From JBKPRX01 sp046734795 (GTDB lineage: Bacteria > Actinomycetota > Thermoleophilia > Gaiellales > Gaiellaceae): a stretch of DNA of 64,000 bases. The position numbers were made by a program, and so were the translations under genes. The notes beneath the pieces are model-generated. The model was not told where the DNA came from and searched no databases. It saw only the letters and a list, made by a program, of their open reading frames with translations. Shown piece after piece: positions 15,291 through 23,877 of this stretch. The stretch is taken from positions 3,560 through 67,559 of the forward strand of contig JBKPRX010000011.1 in NCBI GenBank assembly GCA_046734795.1, read 5' to 3'. Position 1 is the stretch's first letter. Every line of letters begins with the position of its first letter.

Positions 15291-17597
15291 CTAGGAACCG
15301 TGGGGGTGGACGTCGACGAGTCCGAGGCGCGCAGCGCAGCTGATCGCCTCGCTCCGGCTCGTCACGCCGAGCTTGCGGTAGACCGAGATCGCCTGCGTCT
15401 TGATCGTGTTTCGCGACACGTAGAGATGCTCGCCGATCTCGCGGAACGAGAGATGCGTGCTCAGAAACGGCAGGAGGCGTAGCTCGGCGGGAGTCAGGCC
15501 GGCGCTCGCTCCTTCGGGATCCGGAAGCGCTTCGACCTCGCGTCCGAGAGCCGCGACTTCGTCTGCCAAAAGCCCGCCCTGAGGCCACTCGCGTAGCAGC
15601 AGGTGGATCTCGGCGAGCAGCGAGCGGACCGTCCGGGTCTCGCGGAGCGCGAGATACGCGCGCGCAAGCTCGAGGCGCGTCTGCAGTCCATACCACGGAA
15701 GTGATCCGCGGCCGAGCGACGGCACAGCGATGCGAACCGTGTCGAGGGCGGCCCGGGCACTCTCCCAATGCCCGTTACGGAGAGCCGCGCGCGCTGATGC
15801 CGCCAGCGCTAACGCAGTCGTTCCGTAGCCATCAAGCCGGCCCTTCTCCAACAGCTCTTGGGCTTCCTCTGCCAATCGCTCGGCCGCAGACGCGTCGTCG
15901 CGCGCGGCTGCGATGAGCGACCGCTCCGCGAGTGCGACAACTCGAGTGTCAGTCTGTCCAAGCCGATCCGCTTCCTCCGCTGCGTTCGCGAAGATCGGGT
16001 CGGCGCGTTCGTGTTCTCCAAGGAGCATGTGGCCGGCGCCGATCACGAGCAGCGCGACCGGACGAATGCTCTCGTCTCGTGAGCTTGTGAGAGCTTTTTC
16101 GGCCTCCGCGATCATCTGCTCGGCGCCGTCTTTGCAGAGCGAGGCCCGGATCACCGTCAACCATGCGCGCTGCGCTGCTGTTGCCTTTCCGTTAAATCCG
16201 TGCTCGGCGTGGGCGAGCCACTGCTCTGCCGTCGTCAGCCGACCGCGGAGCGCGTGCACCCAGCTGCCCTGCAGCGCGACTGTTGGATAGCGAACGAGCA
16301 GGGCGGCATCGTCGAAGCGCGCGAGCCAACGCTCGACCGTTGCGGCACGACCCGCGTGGTACATCGGCAGCGCGATCGTCGTGAGGATCCGCGCAGCGCG
16401 GCGCGCGTCTCCGCTCGCGTGCGCATGCTCGAGTGCCGACTCGAGGTCCCCGTGCGCTTCGTGCCAGTCGGCTGCGCGGCGGTGAAGGAGCTGAACGACC
16501 TTCGGCTCCTCGTCGGTGAGCTCGCGCTGCAGCACGCTGCGGAAAAGCCGGTGATACCGGTACGAGCTCCGTCGCGCGTCGAGTGGAACGACGAAGAGAT
16601 TCGCGCGCTCGATCTCCTCGAGCTTGCGGGCCGATCCTTTCGCGTCGAGTACTGCGTCGCAAAGGCTTCCGGACATCTCCTCGAGGATGGAAGTGCGTCG
16701 CAGAAACTCGCGAGTGCCCGGGCTGAGCCGCGAGAGGTATTCCGTCTGGAAGTACGCATCGAGGCTGCGCGCGGGCCCGACGACCTTGATGGGCTTGTCG
16801 GCGTGCTGGATTCTCGCCGCGTCTTCGCGAAGCGACAGAGCAGCGAGATGAAGCGCGGCAGCCCAGCCCTCGCATTCACGTACGAGGATCGACGCCGACT
16901 CGAACGTAACGTCGACTCCGGCTGCTCGTAGGAGAAGCTGTCCTTCCCGCGGCGTGAGCGCGAGCTCGTCGGTCCCGAGCTCGAGCAGGTTCCCTGCCGC
17001 GCGCTGCGCGGCGATCGGCAGTTTCGGTGTCACGCGGCCCGCCAGCACGAGGGCCGATTCGTCCGTGAGGTGCCGCGCGAGCAGCGCGACCGCTTCTACT
17101 GACTCGGGCCCGCGCAGAAAATGGGCATCGTCGAGGACGATCACAAGCGGTCCCGCGTCCCCGACCGCAGCCGTCAGTCGTGGTAGCGCAGACGTCCACG
17201 GCGAAGCCTTCGGCTCGGCCAACGCGTCGAGCACGTGTGGATCGAGCTCCACACAGCCATCGACCGCCGCGGCGATGTGGCGGAGCAAGACGAGGAGCTC
17301 GCGATCGCCCTCGTCGATCGTCACCCAGGCAAACGGCCGCTCGTCCCGTGCCGCCCACTGTGCAAGCGCCGTCGTCTTGCCGTAACCCGCGGGAGCCGTC
17401 AGGGTCACAACCGCCGAGGTGTGGTTCGCGCGAAAGCGGTTCACGAGCGCCGTCCGCGAGACGAGGCCTGCGCGCGGAACAGGTACGCCGAGCTTCGACT
17501 CGACGATCTCGAACGGCAGCGCAACGAGCTCGCGCTCTACCGCCGGCAGAACGAGAGGCTTCGTCGTCGCAATCGTCTTCGTGCTCCGGCTCGCCAT
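15291..17597 (-). CDS. MalT-like LAL family LuxR regulator
   Basis: A 768-residue large ATP-binding LuxR regulator. An N-terminal STAND ATPase carries the Walker A motif in APAGYGKTTALAQWA (about residue 70) and a Walker B-like LVIVLDDAH (near 150). A tetratricopeptide-like helical region (about 390-690) includes the REASGDARRAA-type repeats. The C-terminal LuxR HTH is LTPAELRLLPFLSTHLSFRE with SRNTIKTQAISVYRKLGVTS. These proteins switch on target operons when a ligand binds the helical domain. It is separated by three bases from an upstream paralogue. Confidence 0.9.
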   Translation of the reverse strand: MASRSTKTIATTKPLVLPAVERELVALPFEIVESKLGVPVPRAGLVSRTALVNRFRANHTSAVVTLTAPAGYGKTTALAQWAARDERPFAWVTIDEGDRELLVLLRHIAAAVDGCVELDPHVLDALAEPKASPWTSALPRLTAAVGDAGPLVIVLDDAHFLRGPESVEAVALLARHLTDESALVLAGRVTPKLPIAAQRAAGNLLELGTDELALTPREGQLLLRAAGVDVTFESASILVRECEGWAAALHLAALSLREDAARIQHADKPIKVVGPARSLDAYFQTEYLSRLSPGTREFLRRTSILEEMSGSLCDAVLDAKGSARKLEEIERANLFVVPLDARRSSYRYHRLFRSVLQRELTDEEPKVVQLLHRRAADWHEAHGDLESALEHAHASGDARRAARILTTIALPMYHAGRAATVERWLARFDDAALLVRYPTVALQGSWVHALRGRLTTAEQWLAHAEHGFNGKATAAQRAWLTVIRASLCKDGAEQMIAEAEKALTSSRDESIRPVALLVIGAGHMLLGEHERADPIFANAAEEADRLGQTDTRVVALAERSLIAAARDDASAAERLAEEAQELLEKGRLDGYGTTALALAASARAALRNGHWESARAALDTVRIAVPSLGRGSLPWYGLQTRLELARAYLALRETRTVRSLLAEIHLLLREWPQGGLLADEVAALGREVEALPDPEGASAGLTPAELRLLPFLSTHLSFREIGEHLYVSRNTIKTQAISVYRKLGVTSRSEAISCAARLGLVDVHPHGS

Positions 17598-17600
17598 GGT

Positions 17601-19940
17601 CTACGCCGCATCCGGGGTGGTGTGGAGTGCGCCGGCGGCCGCAATCGCTTCGCTTCGTCCGCTGACGCCGAACTTGCGGTAGATCGAGATCGCCTGCGTC
17701 TTCACCGTGTTGCGCGAGACGTGCAAGTCGTCGGCGATCTCTCGGAACGAGAGATGGGTCGCAAGAAGCGGAAGGAGGCGGAGCTCGGCCGGCGTCAGGC
17801 CGGTCGGTACGCGCTCTGCTTCGGGCAGCGCTACGGCATCGCGTCCCACTGAGGCGACGCGTTCGACGAGCACGCCGAGGCGAGGGCGGAGGGCGAGGAT
17901 CAGATCGGCCTCGTCGAACAGTGCGAGCGCAAGGTTCCGGTCGCGCAGACGGACGCAGCAGCGAGCGAGTTCGAGCCGCGCATGCACCGCGAGCCACGGC
18001 AACGAATCCGTGAGCTGTGTGCGAAGCGGCTGCGCGGTTGCGACGAGCTCTCGCGCCTCCGCCCACCTTCCGTGTCGGAGCGACGTCTGCGCGCAGGCCG
18101 CGAGCGCGATCGCAAACGTCGGGTACTCATCGAGTTCGGACGCGCGCGCGAGTGCCTCCGCTTGCGCAGACAGTTCGTCGGCGCGGTCGAGGTCGCCTCG
18201 TTCTCGTGCAATCAGCGACAGCTGGCCGAGCGCGACCATTTCCGTCTCCGCGCAGCCGAGAGCATGCGCGGCTTCCACCGTCTCACCGAGCAGCGACTCC
18301 GACTCGCCGACGGCGTCGAGGAGCATCGCCGCCGTGCCGCGCATATGCAGCGCGAGCGGGTACCAATGGCTCGCCTGCGGGAGCTTCACGAGGGCAGCTC
18401 CCGCGTCGGCGAGCATCTTGCGTGCGCCCGCGCGGCACATCGCTGCACGGACGACGCTGATTCGGGGGCGAAGCACGGCGGCGTCCCTTCCACGTCGACG
18501 GGCCCCACGTTCGGCGAGGTCGAGCCACCGTTCGGCTTCTGCCGCTCGCCCCCGAAACGTATGAATTCGAGAACCATGAAGTGCCACAGCGGGATATCGC
18601 TCGAGCTGTCGCGTGTCGCCGAAACGCGCGAGTGATCGCTCGATCTGGCGGACGTGTCCGCGATTCGACGCCGGAATCGCGATCGCCGCGATGATCGTCG
18701 CGACGCGTCCTGCGTCTCCGGCCGAGTTCGCGTGCTCGAGTGCAGCCTCCGGATCGCCGACCGTCTCGAACCAATCTGCGGCGCGCGAATGGAGCGTCTG
18801 GACGATCTGCGGCTCGTGGGTCGTCAGCTCGCGCAGCAAGAACTCCCGGACGAGGCGATGCAAGCGATACGAGCCACGGTCGTCGTCGAGCGGCAGGATC
18901 ACCTGCGCGCGCGCGAGCTTCCGCAGCTCGAGCTCCGACGCATCGATCTGCAGCACGGCGTCGCACAGCGGAGGACTGAGTTCCTCGAGGATCGAGGTTC
19001 TCCGCAGGAAGCGAACGTCCGCCGGTCGTAGCTGTGAGAGGAATTCAGCTCGCATGTAGTCGGCGACGTAGCGGTCCTCGCCACCGACGTGCTCGGACGC
19101 GCCGCGGACGTCGAGAGTCCCACGGGTCGTGTCGCGAACCGAGAGCGCAGCGAGATAGAGCGCAGCCGGCCAGCCTTCGCACAGCTCGGCGAGCTCTGCG
19201 ATCTGCTGTTCCGACAGATCCTCGTTCGCGCGTTGGAGGAGCAGCTCTGCGTCTCTGTTGCTCAGCGTGAGCTCGTGGATGCCCAGCTCGGCGAGACTGT
19301 CCGTCGCTCGGAGTGCCGCAAGCGGAAGGCCGGGCGCCGTCCTCGACCCGAGGGCGATTGTCGAGCCTGCCGGTGTCCGGGCGACGAGCATGGCGAGCGC
19401 TGCGCGCGCTTCTTTTCCGTGGAGCAGGTCGGCGTTGTCGAGGACGAGGAGAAACGGCATGCGGCACGAGCCGAGCGCGCGGGCAGCGCGCGCGGCGAGC
19501 GGCGCCGACTCGGGTGGGCGGCGCGCCGCGAGCAGGTTCAGTAGGCGCTCGTCGAGCGGCTCGATCCGATCGATCGCAGCGCTGACGTGCTTGAGGAAGA
19601 CGTGCGGGTCGTTGTCGCGCTCGTCGGTCGAGACCCAGGCGACGCTGCGACTCTCCGCAGCTGCCCATTGGGCGAGCAGCGTCGTCTTGCCGTAGCCTGC
19701 AGGGGCGACGATGCTCGCGACCGTCGCCGTCTCGCGTCGGAGCCGGCTCACGGTCCCCGGCCGCGCGATGACCCCGGCGCGGAGTGTCGGCGGCCTGAGC
19801 TTCGCCTCGATCACGTCGAGGCTCGGTCGGTGGACCGACTCTACGGAGCGGTTGCCAAGTCGCTCGCCGCGCCGACGCTCAACGTCAACAGGCGCAGCCT
19901 GGGCCGTCCGCCTCAGCGAGAGATCGTCTTTCGGGGCCAT
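17601..19940 (-). CDS. MalT-like LAL family LuxR regulator
   Basis: A 779-residue paralogue of the next gene downstream: Walker A in APAGYGKTTLLAQWA (about residue 80), Walker B-like FLLVLDNADLLHG, a helical repeat region, and a C-terminal LuxR HTH (LTPAELRLLPLLATHLSFRE, then SRNTVKTQAISIYRKFGVSG). The two HTH regions are almost identical in the recognition helix (SRNTxKTQAIS), so they may recognise related promoters. The extended N-terminus (APKDDLSLRRTAQAAPVDV) is hydrophilic. The pair forms one transcript on the minus strand. Confidence 0.9.
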   Translation of the reverse strand: MAPKDDLSLRRTAQAAPVDVERRRGERLGNRSVESVHRPSLDVIEAKLRPPTLRAGVIARPGTVSRLRRETATVASIVAPAGYGKTTLLAQWAAAESRSVAWVSTDERDNDPHVFLKHVSAAIDRIEPLDERLLNLLAARRPPESAPLAARAARALGSCRMPFLLVLDNADLLHGKEARAALAMLVARTPAGSTIALGSRTAPGLPLAALRATDSLAELGIHELTLSNRDAELLLQRANEDLSEQQIAELAELCEGWPAALYLAALSVRDTTRGTLDVRGASEHVGGEDRYVADYMRAEFLSQLRPADVRFLRRTSILEELSPPLCDAVLQIDASELELRKLARAQVILPLDDDRGSYRLHRLVREFLLRELTTHEPQIVQTLHSRAADWFETVGDPEAALEHANSAGDAGRVATIIAAIAIPASNRGHVRQIERSLARFGDTRQLERYPAVALHGSRIHTFRGRAAEAERWLDLAERGARRRGRDAAVLRPRISVVRAAMCRAGARKMLADAGAALVKLPQASHWYPLALHMRGTAAMLLDAVGESESLLGETVEAAHALGCAETEMVALGQLSLIARERGDLDRADELSAQAEALARASELDEYPTFAIALAACAQTSLRHGRWAEARELVATAQPLRTQLTDSLPWLAVHARLELARCCVRLRDRNLALALFDEADLILALRPRLGVLVERVASVGRDAVALPEAERVPTGLTPAELRLLPLLATHLSFREIADDLHVSRNTVKTQAISIYRKFGVSGRSEAIAAAGALHTTPDAA

Positions 19941-20122
19941 CGAAGCTCCTCACGCGCGCGTCAGTGCTCGCGCTCCACCGGTCCGAGTCGACCCCGAGTA
20001 TCCCCAGCCTGTGGATGTCTTCGCAATCATGTGGACATGCCAGTGCAGGCGGGCCGGGCGGCGGAGGTTCACCACAGGGCCGGTCGGCTAACGCACATGG
20101 GTCGACTGGCCGGTTGGCCGAG

Positions 20123-20506
20123 TCAGTCCGCACTCTGGCTGCGACAGTGCCGAGCCCAAATCTCCTCCACGAGCCTCGGCCGCAGGTCGCCTTTCCACAG
20201 GACGAGATCCGCGGCGCAGTCGCCTGCGTCTGCCGGCAGGTCGTCCGGGTGCGTCGCGGAGATGAGAAAGACGAGCGTCTCCGGGCGTATCGCCTTGATC
20301 GCCCGTGTCGCTTCGATGCCGCCGAGCCCGGGCATTTCGACGTCCATCAGCACGAGATCGGGTTCGAGCTCGGGCACGAGAGCAACAGCCGCTTCGCCTG
20401 ATTCCGCCTCGCCGACGAGGGCAAGCGCCGAGGTCGCCTCGACGAGCGACCGCAGCGCGCTCCGGACACATGGCTGATCATCGACCGTGATCACGCAGCC
20501 CGGCAC
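20123..20506 (-). CDS. Stand-alone response-regulator receiver protein
   Basis: A 127-residue single-domain receiver. The phosphoacceptor Asp lies in LVLMDVEMPGLGGIEATRAI (about residue 54), the acidic pocket in ITVDDQP, the switch Ser/Thr in FLISATHPDD and the conserved Lys in LVLWKGDL. There is no output domain. It may relay or buffer phosphoryl groups from the nearby MASE1 kinase or act by protein contacts. It follows the NarL-type gene on the same strand by 116 bases. Confidence 0.82.
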   Translation of the reverse strand: MPGCVITVDDQPCVRSALRSLVEATSALALVGEAESGEAAVALVPELEPDLVLMDVEMPGLGGIEATRAIKAIRPETLVFLISATHPDDLPADAGDCAADLVLWKGDLRPRLVEEIWARHCRSQSAD

Positions 20507-20622
20507 CCCTCGCGGTTCGATCTCGCCGATCGGACGCCTCCCTTTGGGACAACGAACCGCGACCCATGATTAATGGTCGGATCACGATCCGCGCCGGTGC
20601 GTGCATGTATTTGGCCCCGGTA

Positions 20623-21291
20623 CTAGCCGGTGTTGTCGGCGAGATAGACGAGCGCCGCACGCACACGTCGGCTGATCTCGGCCGGATCGCCGAGGTCGAG
20701 CTTCGTGAAGATGCTGTTGATGTGACGTTCCACCGCCCGCTTCGTCAAGAAGAGAGATTCCGCGATCGCGGAGTTACTTCGCCCTTCCGCGATCAAGCCC
20801 AGGATCTCGAGCTCGCGCGGGGTCAGAGCCTCGAGCTTCGACCGCTCGCGTGCGCGTGAGGCCGTGAGCAGCTTCTCGACGACGGCGGGGTCGACCACGG
20901 ATCCGCCTTCGGCGACCGATCGCAGCGTTCGAACGAGTTCCTCCGCGTCCTTGACGCGCTCTTTCAGCAGGTAGGCGCGGCGATCGGAGCCAGTCTCGAA
21001 GAGCGCAGTGGCAAGGGCCGGCTCGTTGTGCTGGCTCAGGACGACGACGCCGATCTCCGGCTCGGACTTGCGAAGCTCGCTCGCTAGCCGGATGCCCTCG
21101 TCGGTGTGCGTCGGCGGCATCCGGATATCCGTCACGACGACGTCGGGGCGCTGCTCGCCGATCGCCGCCTCGAGCGACTCGAGGTCGCCACACGTCGCGA
21201 CGAGCTCGATCCCTTCGGCGCGCGCGATCACCGAGGCCACGGCCTCACGCGCGAGATAACTGTCCTCGCCGAGGATCACACGGACTGTCAT
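20623..21291 (-). CDS. NarL/FixJ-type response regulator
   Basis: A 222-residue regulator: receiver domain with the acceptor Asp in VVVTDIRMPPTHTDEGIRLA (about residue 54), switch Ser in VVLSQHNE and Lys in AYLLKERVKD; C-terminal LuxR HTH at about 155-210 (LTPRELEILGLIAEGRSNSA, then TKRAVERHINSIFTKLDLG). The receiver has the THTDEG insertion common in actinobacterial NarL-type regulators. Transcribed away from the MASE1 kinase gene across a 180-base region that must hold both promoters. Confidence 0.88.
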   Translation of the reverse strand: MTVRVILGEDSYLAREAVASVIARAEGIELVATCGDLESLEAAIGEQRPDVVVTDIRMPPTHTDEGIRLASELRKSEPEIGVVVLSQHNEPALATALFETGSDRRAYLLKERVKDAEELVRTLRSVAEGGSVVDPAVVEKLLTASRARERSKLEALTPRELEILGLIAEGRSNSAIAESLFLTKRAVERHINSIFTKLDLGDPAEISRRVRAALVYLADNTG

Positions 21292-21471
21292 TGGCTCATT
21301 GGGTCTGACATTTGTAGAGACAGCGACACATTCAAGAGGTTGGCGTACGCGGCGCGTCGCCGCATCGGTCTAACGGCCAATCCACGGTACGGCTTTCCGA
21401 CGGTTGGTGCGAGCAGTCTTAGGCCTTTAGACTTTGAAAAACGTGATGCCATTCACGGAAGGGCCCCCGCC
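21292..21471. promoter_or_regulatory. Divergent promoter region between NarL regulator and MASE1 kinase
   Basis: A 180-base divergent intergenic region, locally richer in A+T than its surroundings. An imperfect palindrome at 21415-21433 (AGTCT ... AGACT around a TAGGCCTTT core) is a possible operator for one of the adjacent regulators. The kinase start is preceded by a GGAAGGG site. I cannot assign -35/-10 boxes with confidence. Confidence 0.35.
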
Positions 21472-23082
21472 GTGAGCGACACGCATATCTCTGTGGCACC
21501 TCCGCGAACTCGGTCATCGGACGAACGTTGGCTGCTCGGCGACCGCGGGCGATACGTCGTCACCGTCCTCCTCGTCGCCGCCGCGTATTACGGGTTGGCG
21601 AAGCTCGGTCAGGCGCTCAGCTACACGGCGTCTGTCTCTGCCATCTGGCTGCCCGTCGGCCTCGGGATTGCCGTCCTCTATCTTCGCGGCCTCTCGCTCT
21701 GGCCCGGCATCTTCCTCGGCGAGCTGATCGTCAACGCGCAGCTTCTCGTCGGCAACTCCCCGATCCCGATCGGGAGCGTCGCAGGACAGCAGCTCGGGAA
21801 CATGGTCGAAGTCGTCGTCGGCGCCTGGTTGCTCCGGCGACTGATCGGACCCCGGGCGCGGCTCGATCGGGCGTCCGAAGTCGTCGGCCTGCTGCTCGCG
21901 GTCGGCGCTGCGACGGCGATCAGCGCGACGTGTGGGACGTTGTCGATCCTCGCGGGCGGCCTCATCGGCATGCATGCGATCCCGAGCTTTTGGCGTACGT
22001 GGTGGCTCGGCGACACGGCGGGTGCACTCGTCGTGCTTCCACTCGTGCTCACGTGGTTCGGCGATTTGCGTGCCGCGTGGCGGCGGATGTGCACGGTCGA
22101 AGGAGCGTTTCTCGTCGTGACGGTGATCGCGCTTGCAGCGGTGGCGGTCTCGAGCCAGGCGCCGCTTACGTATCTCTTCTTTCCGGCTTTGATCTGGGCG
22201 GCGTTCCGATTCGGCCCCGTCGGTGCGTCGCTTGCGACGGCGATCAACGCACTGCTGACGATCGGGATCACCGCCGATCGTGTCGGTGCGTTCTTCCGCC
22301 AGCCGATCAACGACCGGACGCTCAGCACGCAGCTGTACGTCCTTACGTGTGCGTTGACCGGGCTCTTCTTGAGCGCCGTCGTGAGCGAGCGCGAGCGCTC
22401 GGCTGCGGATCTCGTCGAGTCGCGGCGACGCGAGAACGAGCGAGGGCTTGCCGAACGACGCCGGATCGCCCGCGACTTGCACGATTCGGTCTCGCAGGCG
22501 CTCTTCTCGAGCATGCTTCACGCACGCGCAGCCGAGCGGGCAATCGCGGACACCGAGGAGAACGGCGCGCCCAAGCTCAAAGAGAGTCTGCAAGCGATCG
22601 CCGAGCTGACGAGGCGAGCGCAACGCGAGATGCGAAGCTTCATCTTCGAGTGGGGCCCTGGCGGAATCGGCGACGGACTCGTCTCCGGTCTGAGTAGGCA
22701 TGCGACGAGCCTCGCTCGCGACTCGGGCCTCGACGTCGAGGTCCGAGGTCCCGCCGACTCGCTGCCGCTGACCCGCGCCACGCAAGCTCAGCTGTACGGC
22801 ATCGCGCGCGAGGCGCTCGCGAACGTCGTCAAGCACTCGGGCGCCGGAACCGCAACGGTCCGCATCGCTCCGAGCAATGGGCACGTGATCATGGAGATCG
22901 CCGACACCGGGCGCGGCTTCGTGCAAGGGTCGGCGCCTCCAGGCCATCACGGGCTCGAGTCGATGCGGAGCCGCGCACGAGAGATCGACGGCGAGCTCGA
23001 GGTCCGAAGCAACCCGGGCTCCGGCACAGTCGTCCGCCTAGCCGTCCGGTCGGAACAGGCTGACGAGCGCGATGGCGGTTGA
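21472..23082 (+). CDS. MASE1-domain sensor histidine kinase
   Basis: A 536-residue membrane kinase. Residues 25-310 are a MASE1 sensor with about eight helices (SAIWLPVGLGIAVLYLRGLS, SFWRTWWLGDTAGALVVLPL). The HisKA_3 dimerisation helix has the phosphorylated His in RRIARDLHDSVSQALFS (about residue 335), and the HATPase_c domain has REALANVVKHSGA and ADTGRGF. The GTG start (VSDTHISVAPP) follows GGAAGGG; the frame is open upstream but passes through the promoter and opposite gene. Its end overlaps the next gene by 11 bases, so kinase and regulator are coupled partners. Confidence 0.88.
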   Translation: MSDTHISVAPPRTRSSDERWLLGDRGRYVVTVLLVAAAYYGLAKLGQALSYTASVSAIWLPVGLGIAVLYLRGLSLWPGIFLGELIVNAQLLVGNSPIPIGSVAGQQLGNMVEVVVGAWLLRRLIGPRARLDRASEVVGLLLAVGAATAISATCGTLSILAGGLIGMHAIPSFWRTWWLGDTAGALVVLPLVLTWFGDLRAAWRRMCTVEGAFLVVTVIALAAVAVSSQAPLTYLFFPALIWAAFRFGPVGASLATAINALLTIGITADRVGAFFRQPINDRTLSTQLYVLTCALTGLFLSAVVSERERSAADLVESRRRENERGLAERRRIARDLHDSVSQALFSSMLHARAAERAIADTEENGAPKLKESLQAIAELTRRAQREMRSFIFEWGPGGIGDGLVSGLSRHATSLARDSGLDVEVRGPADSLPLTRATQAQLYGIAREALANVVKHSGAGTATVRIAPSNGHVIMEIADTGRGFVQGSAPPGHHGLESMRSRAREIDGELEVRSNPGSGTVVRLAVRSEQADERDGG

Positions 23083-23782
23083 CGCCGGCGAGGTGATCCG
23101 CGTTCTGCTCGTCGACGATCACGCAGTCGTGCGGAGCGGTCTCTTCGCGTTTCTCGGCTCGGAGCCCGATCTCGAGGTCGTCGGCGACGCGGCGGGCGGC
23201 GAGGAAGCGCTCGAGCTTCTCGCGCAGCTCGACACCGCCGGTCGTCGCCCGCAGGTGGTTCTGATGGATCTTCAGATGGAGCCGATGGACGGCATCGAGG
23301 CGACGCGGCGGATTCGCGCGCTCTACGACGACGTCGAGGTTGTCGCGCTGACGTCCTTCGGTGAGGAGGAGCGCGTGCACGCCGCGCTGCACGCGGGGGC
23401 GTCCGGGTATCTCCTCAAGGACGCGGACGCGGATGAAGTCGCAAACGCAGTGCGTGCTGCAGAGCGCGGAGAGCTGCAGCTCGATCCCGCGGTTGCGCGG
23501 CGGCTCGTCGAGTCGCTTCGAATCGTCGAGCGCGACGACCCGTCGGCGGAGCTCACGGCGCGCGAGCTCGAAGTCGTCGCTCTCATCGGAGCGGGCGAGC
23601 CGAACAAGCGGATCGCCGCCGCGCTCGGAATCGGCGAGCGCACGGTGCGCTCGCACGTCTCGAGCGTCCTCAGCAAGCTCGGGCTCACGTCGCGCACGCA
23701 AGTTGCGCTCTGGGCTGCGCGTGAAGGCATCGCCGGCGGCGAGGGCGGCCAGAGCGCGCACGCAGACCGAATCTCGCCCTGA
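23072..23782 (+). CDS. NarL/FixJ-type response regulator, partner of the MASE1 kinase
   Basis: A 236-residue regulator. Receiver: DD pair in VLLVDDHAVVRSG, acceptor Asp in VVLMDLQMEPMDGIEATR (about residue 67), switch Thr in VALTSFGEE and Lys in YLLKDADADE. LuxR HTH at about 165-220 (LTARELEVVALIGAGEPNKR, then GERTVRSHVSSVLSKLGLTS). Its ATG lies inside the end of the kinase gene, so the pair is almost certainly a cognate two-component system. Target genes are unknown. Confidence 0.9.
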   Translation: MAVDAGEVIRVLLVDDHAVVRSGLFAFLGSEPDLEVVGDAAGGEEALELLAQLDTAGRRPQVVLMDLQMEPMDGIEATRRIRALYDDVEVVALTSFGEEERVHAALHAGASGYLLKDADADEVANAVRAAERGELQLDPAVARRLVESLRIVERDDPSAELTARELEVVALIGAGEPNKRIAAALGIGERTVRSHVSSVLSKLGLTSRTQVALWAAREGIAGGEGGQSAHADRISP

Positions 23783-23877
23783 GTCGTCCTCGAGCGCTCA
23801 CCCGGATCACCCCCGGGGGATGACGCAAGCTTCGGGCGGCCTGCGCAGAGTCGTGGCACCGCGACCGGAGGTCTGCA

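Noticed and set aside
21514..22950. Minus-strand open frame of 478 codons opposite the MASE1 kinase
   Set aside because: Shadow of a well-supported kinase gene; no motif.
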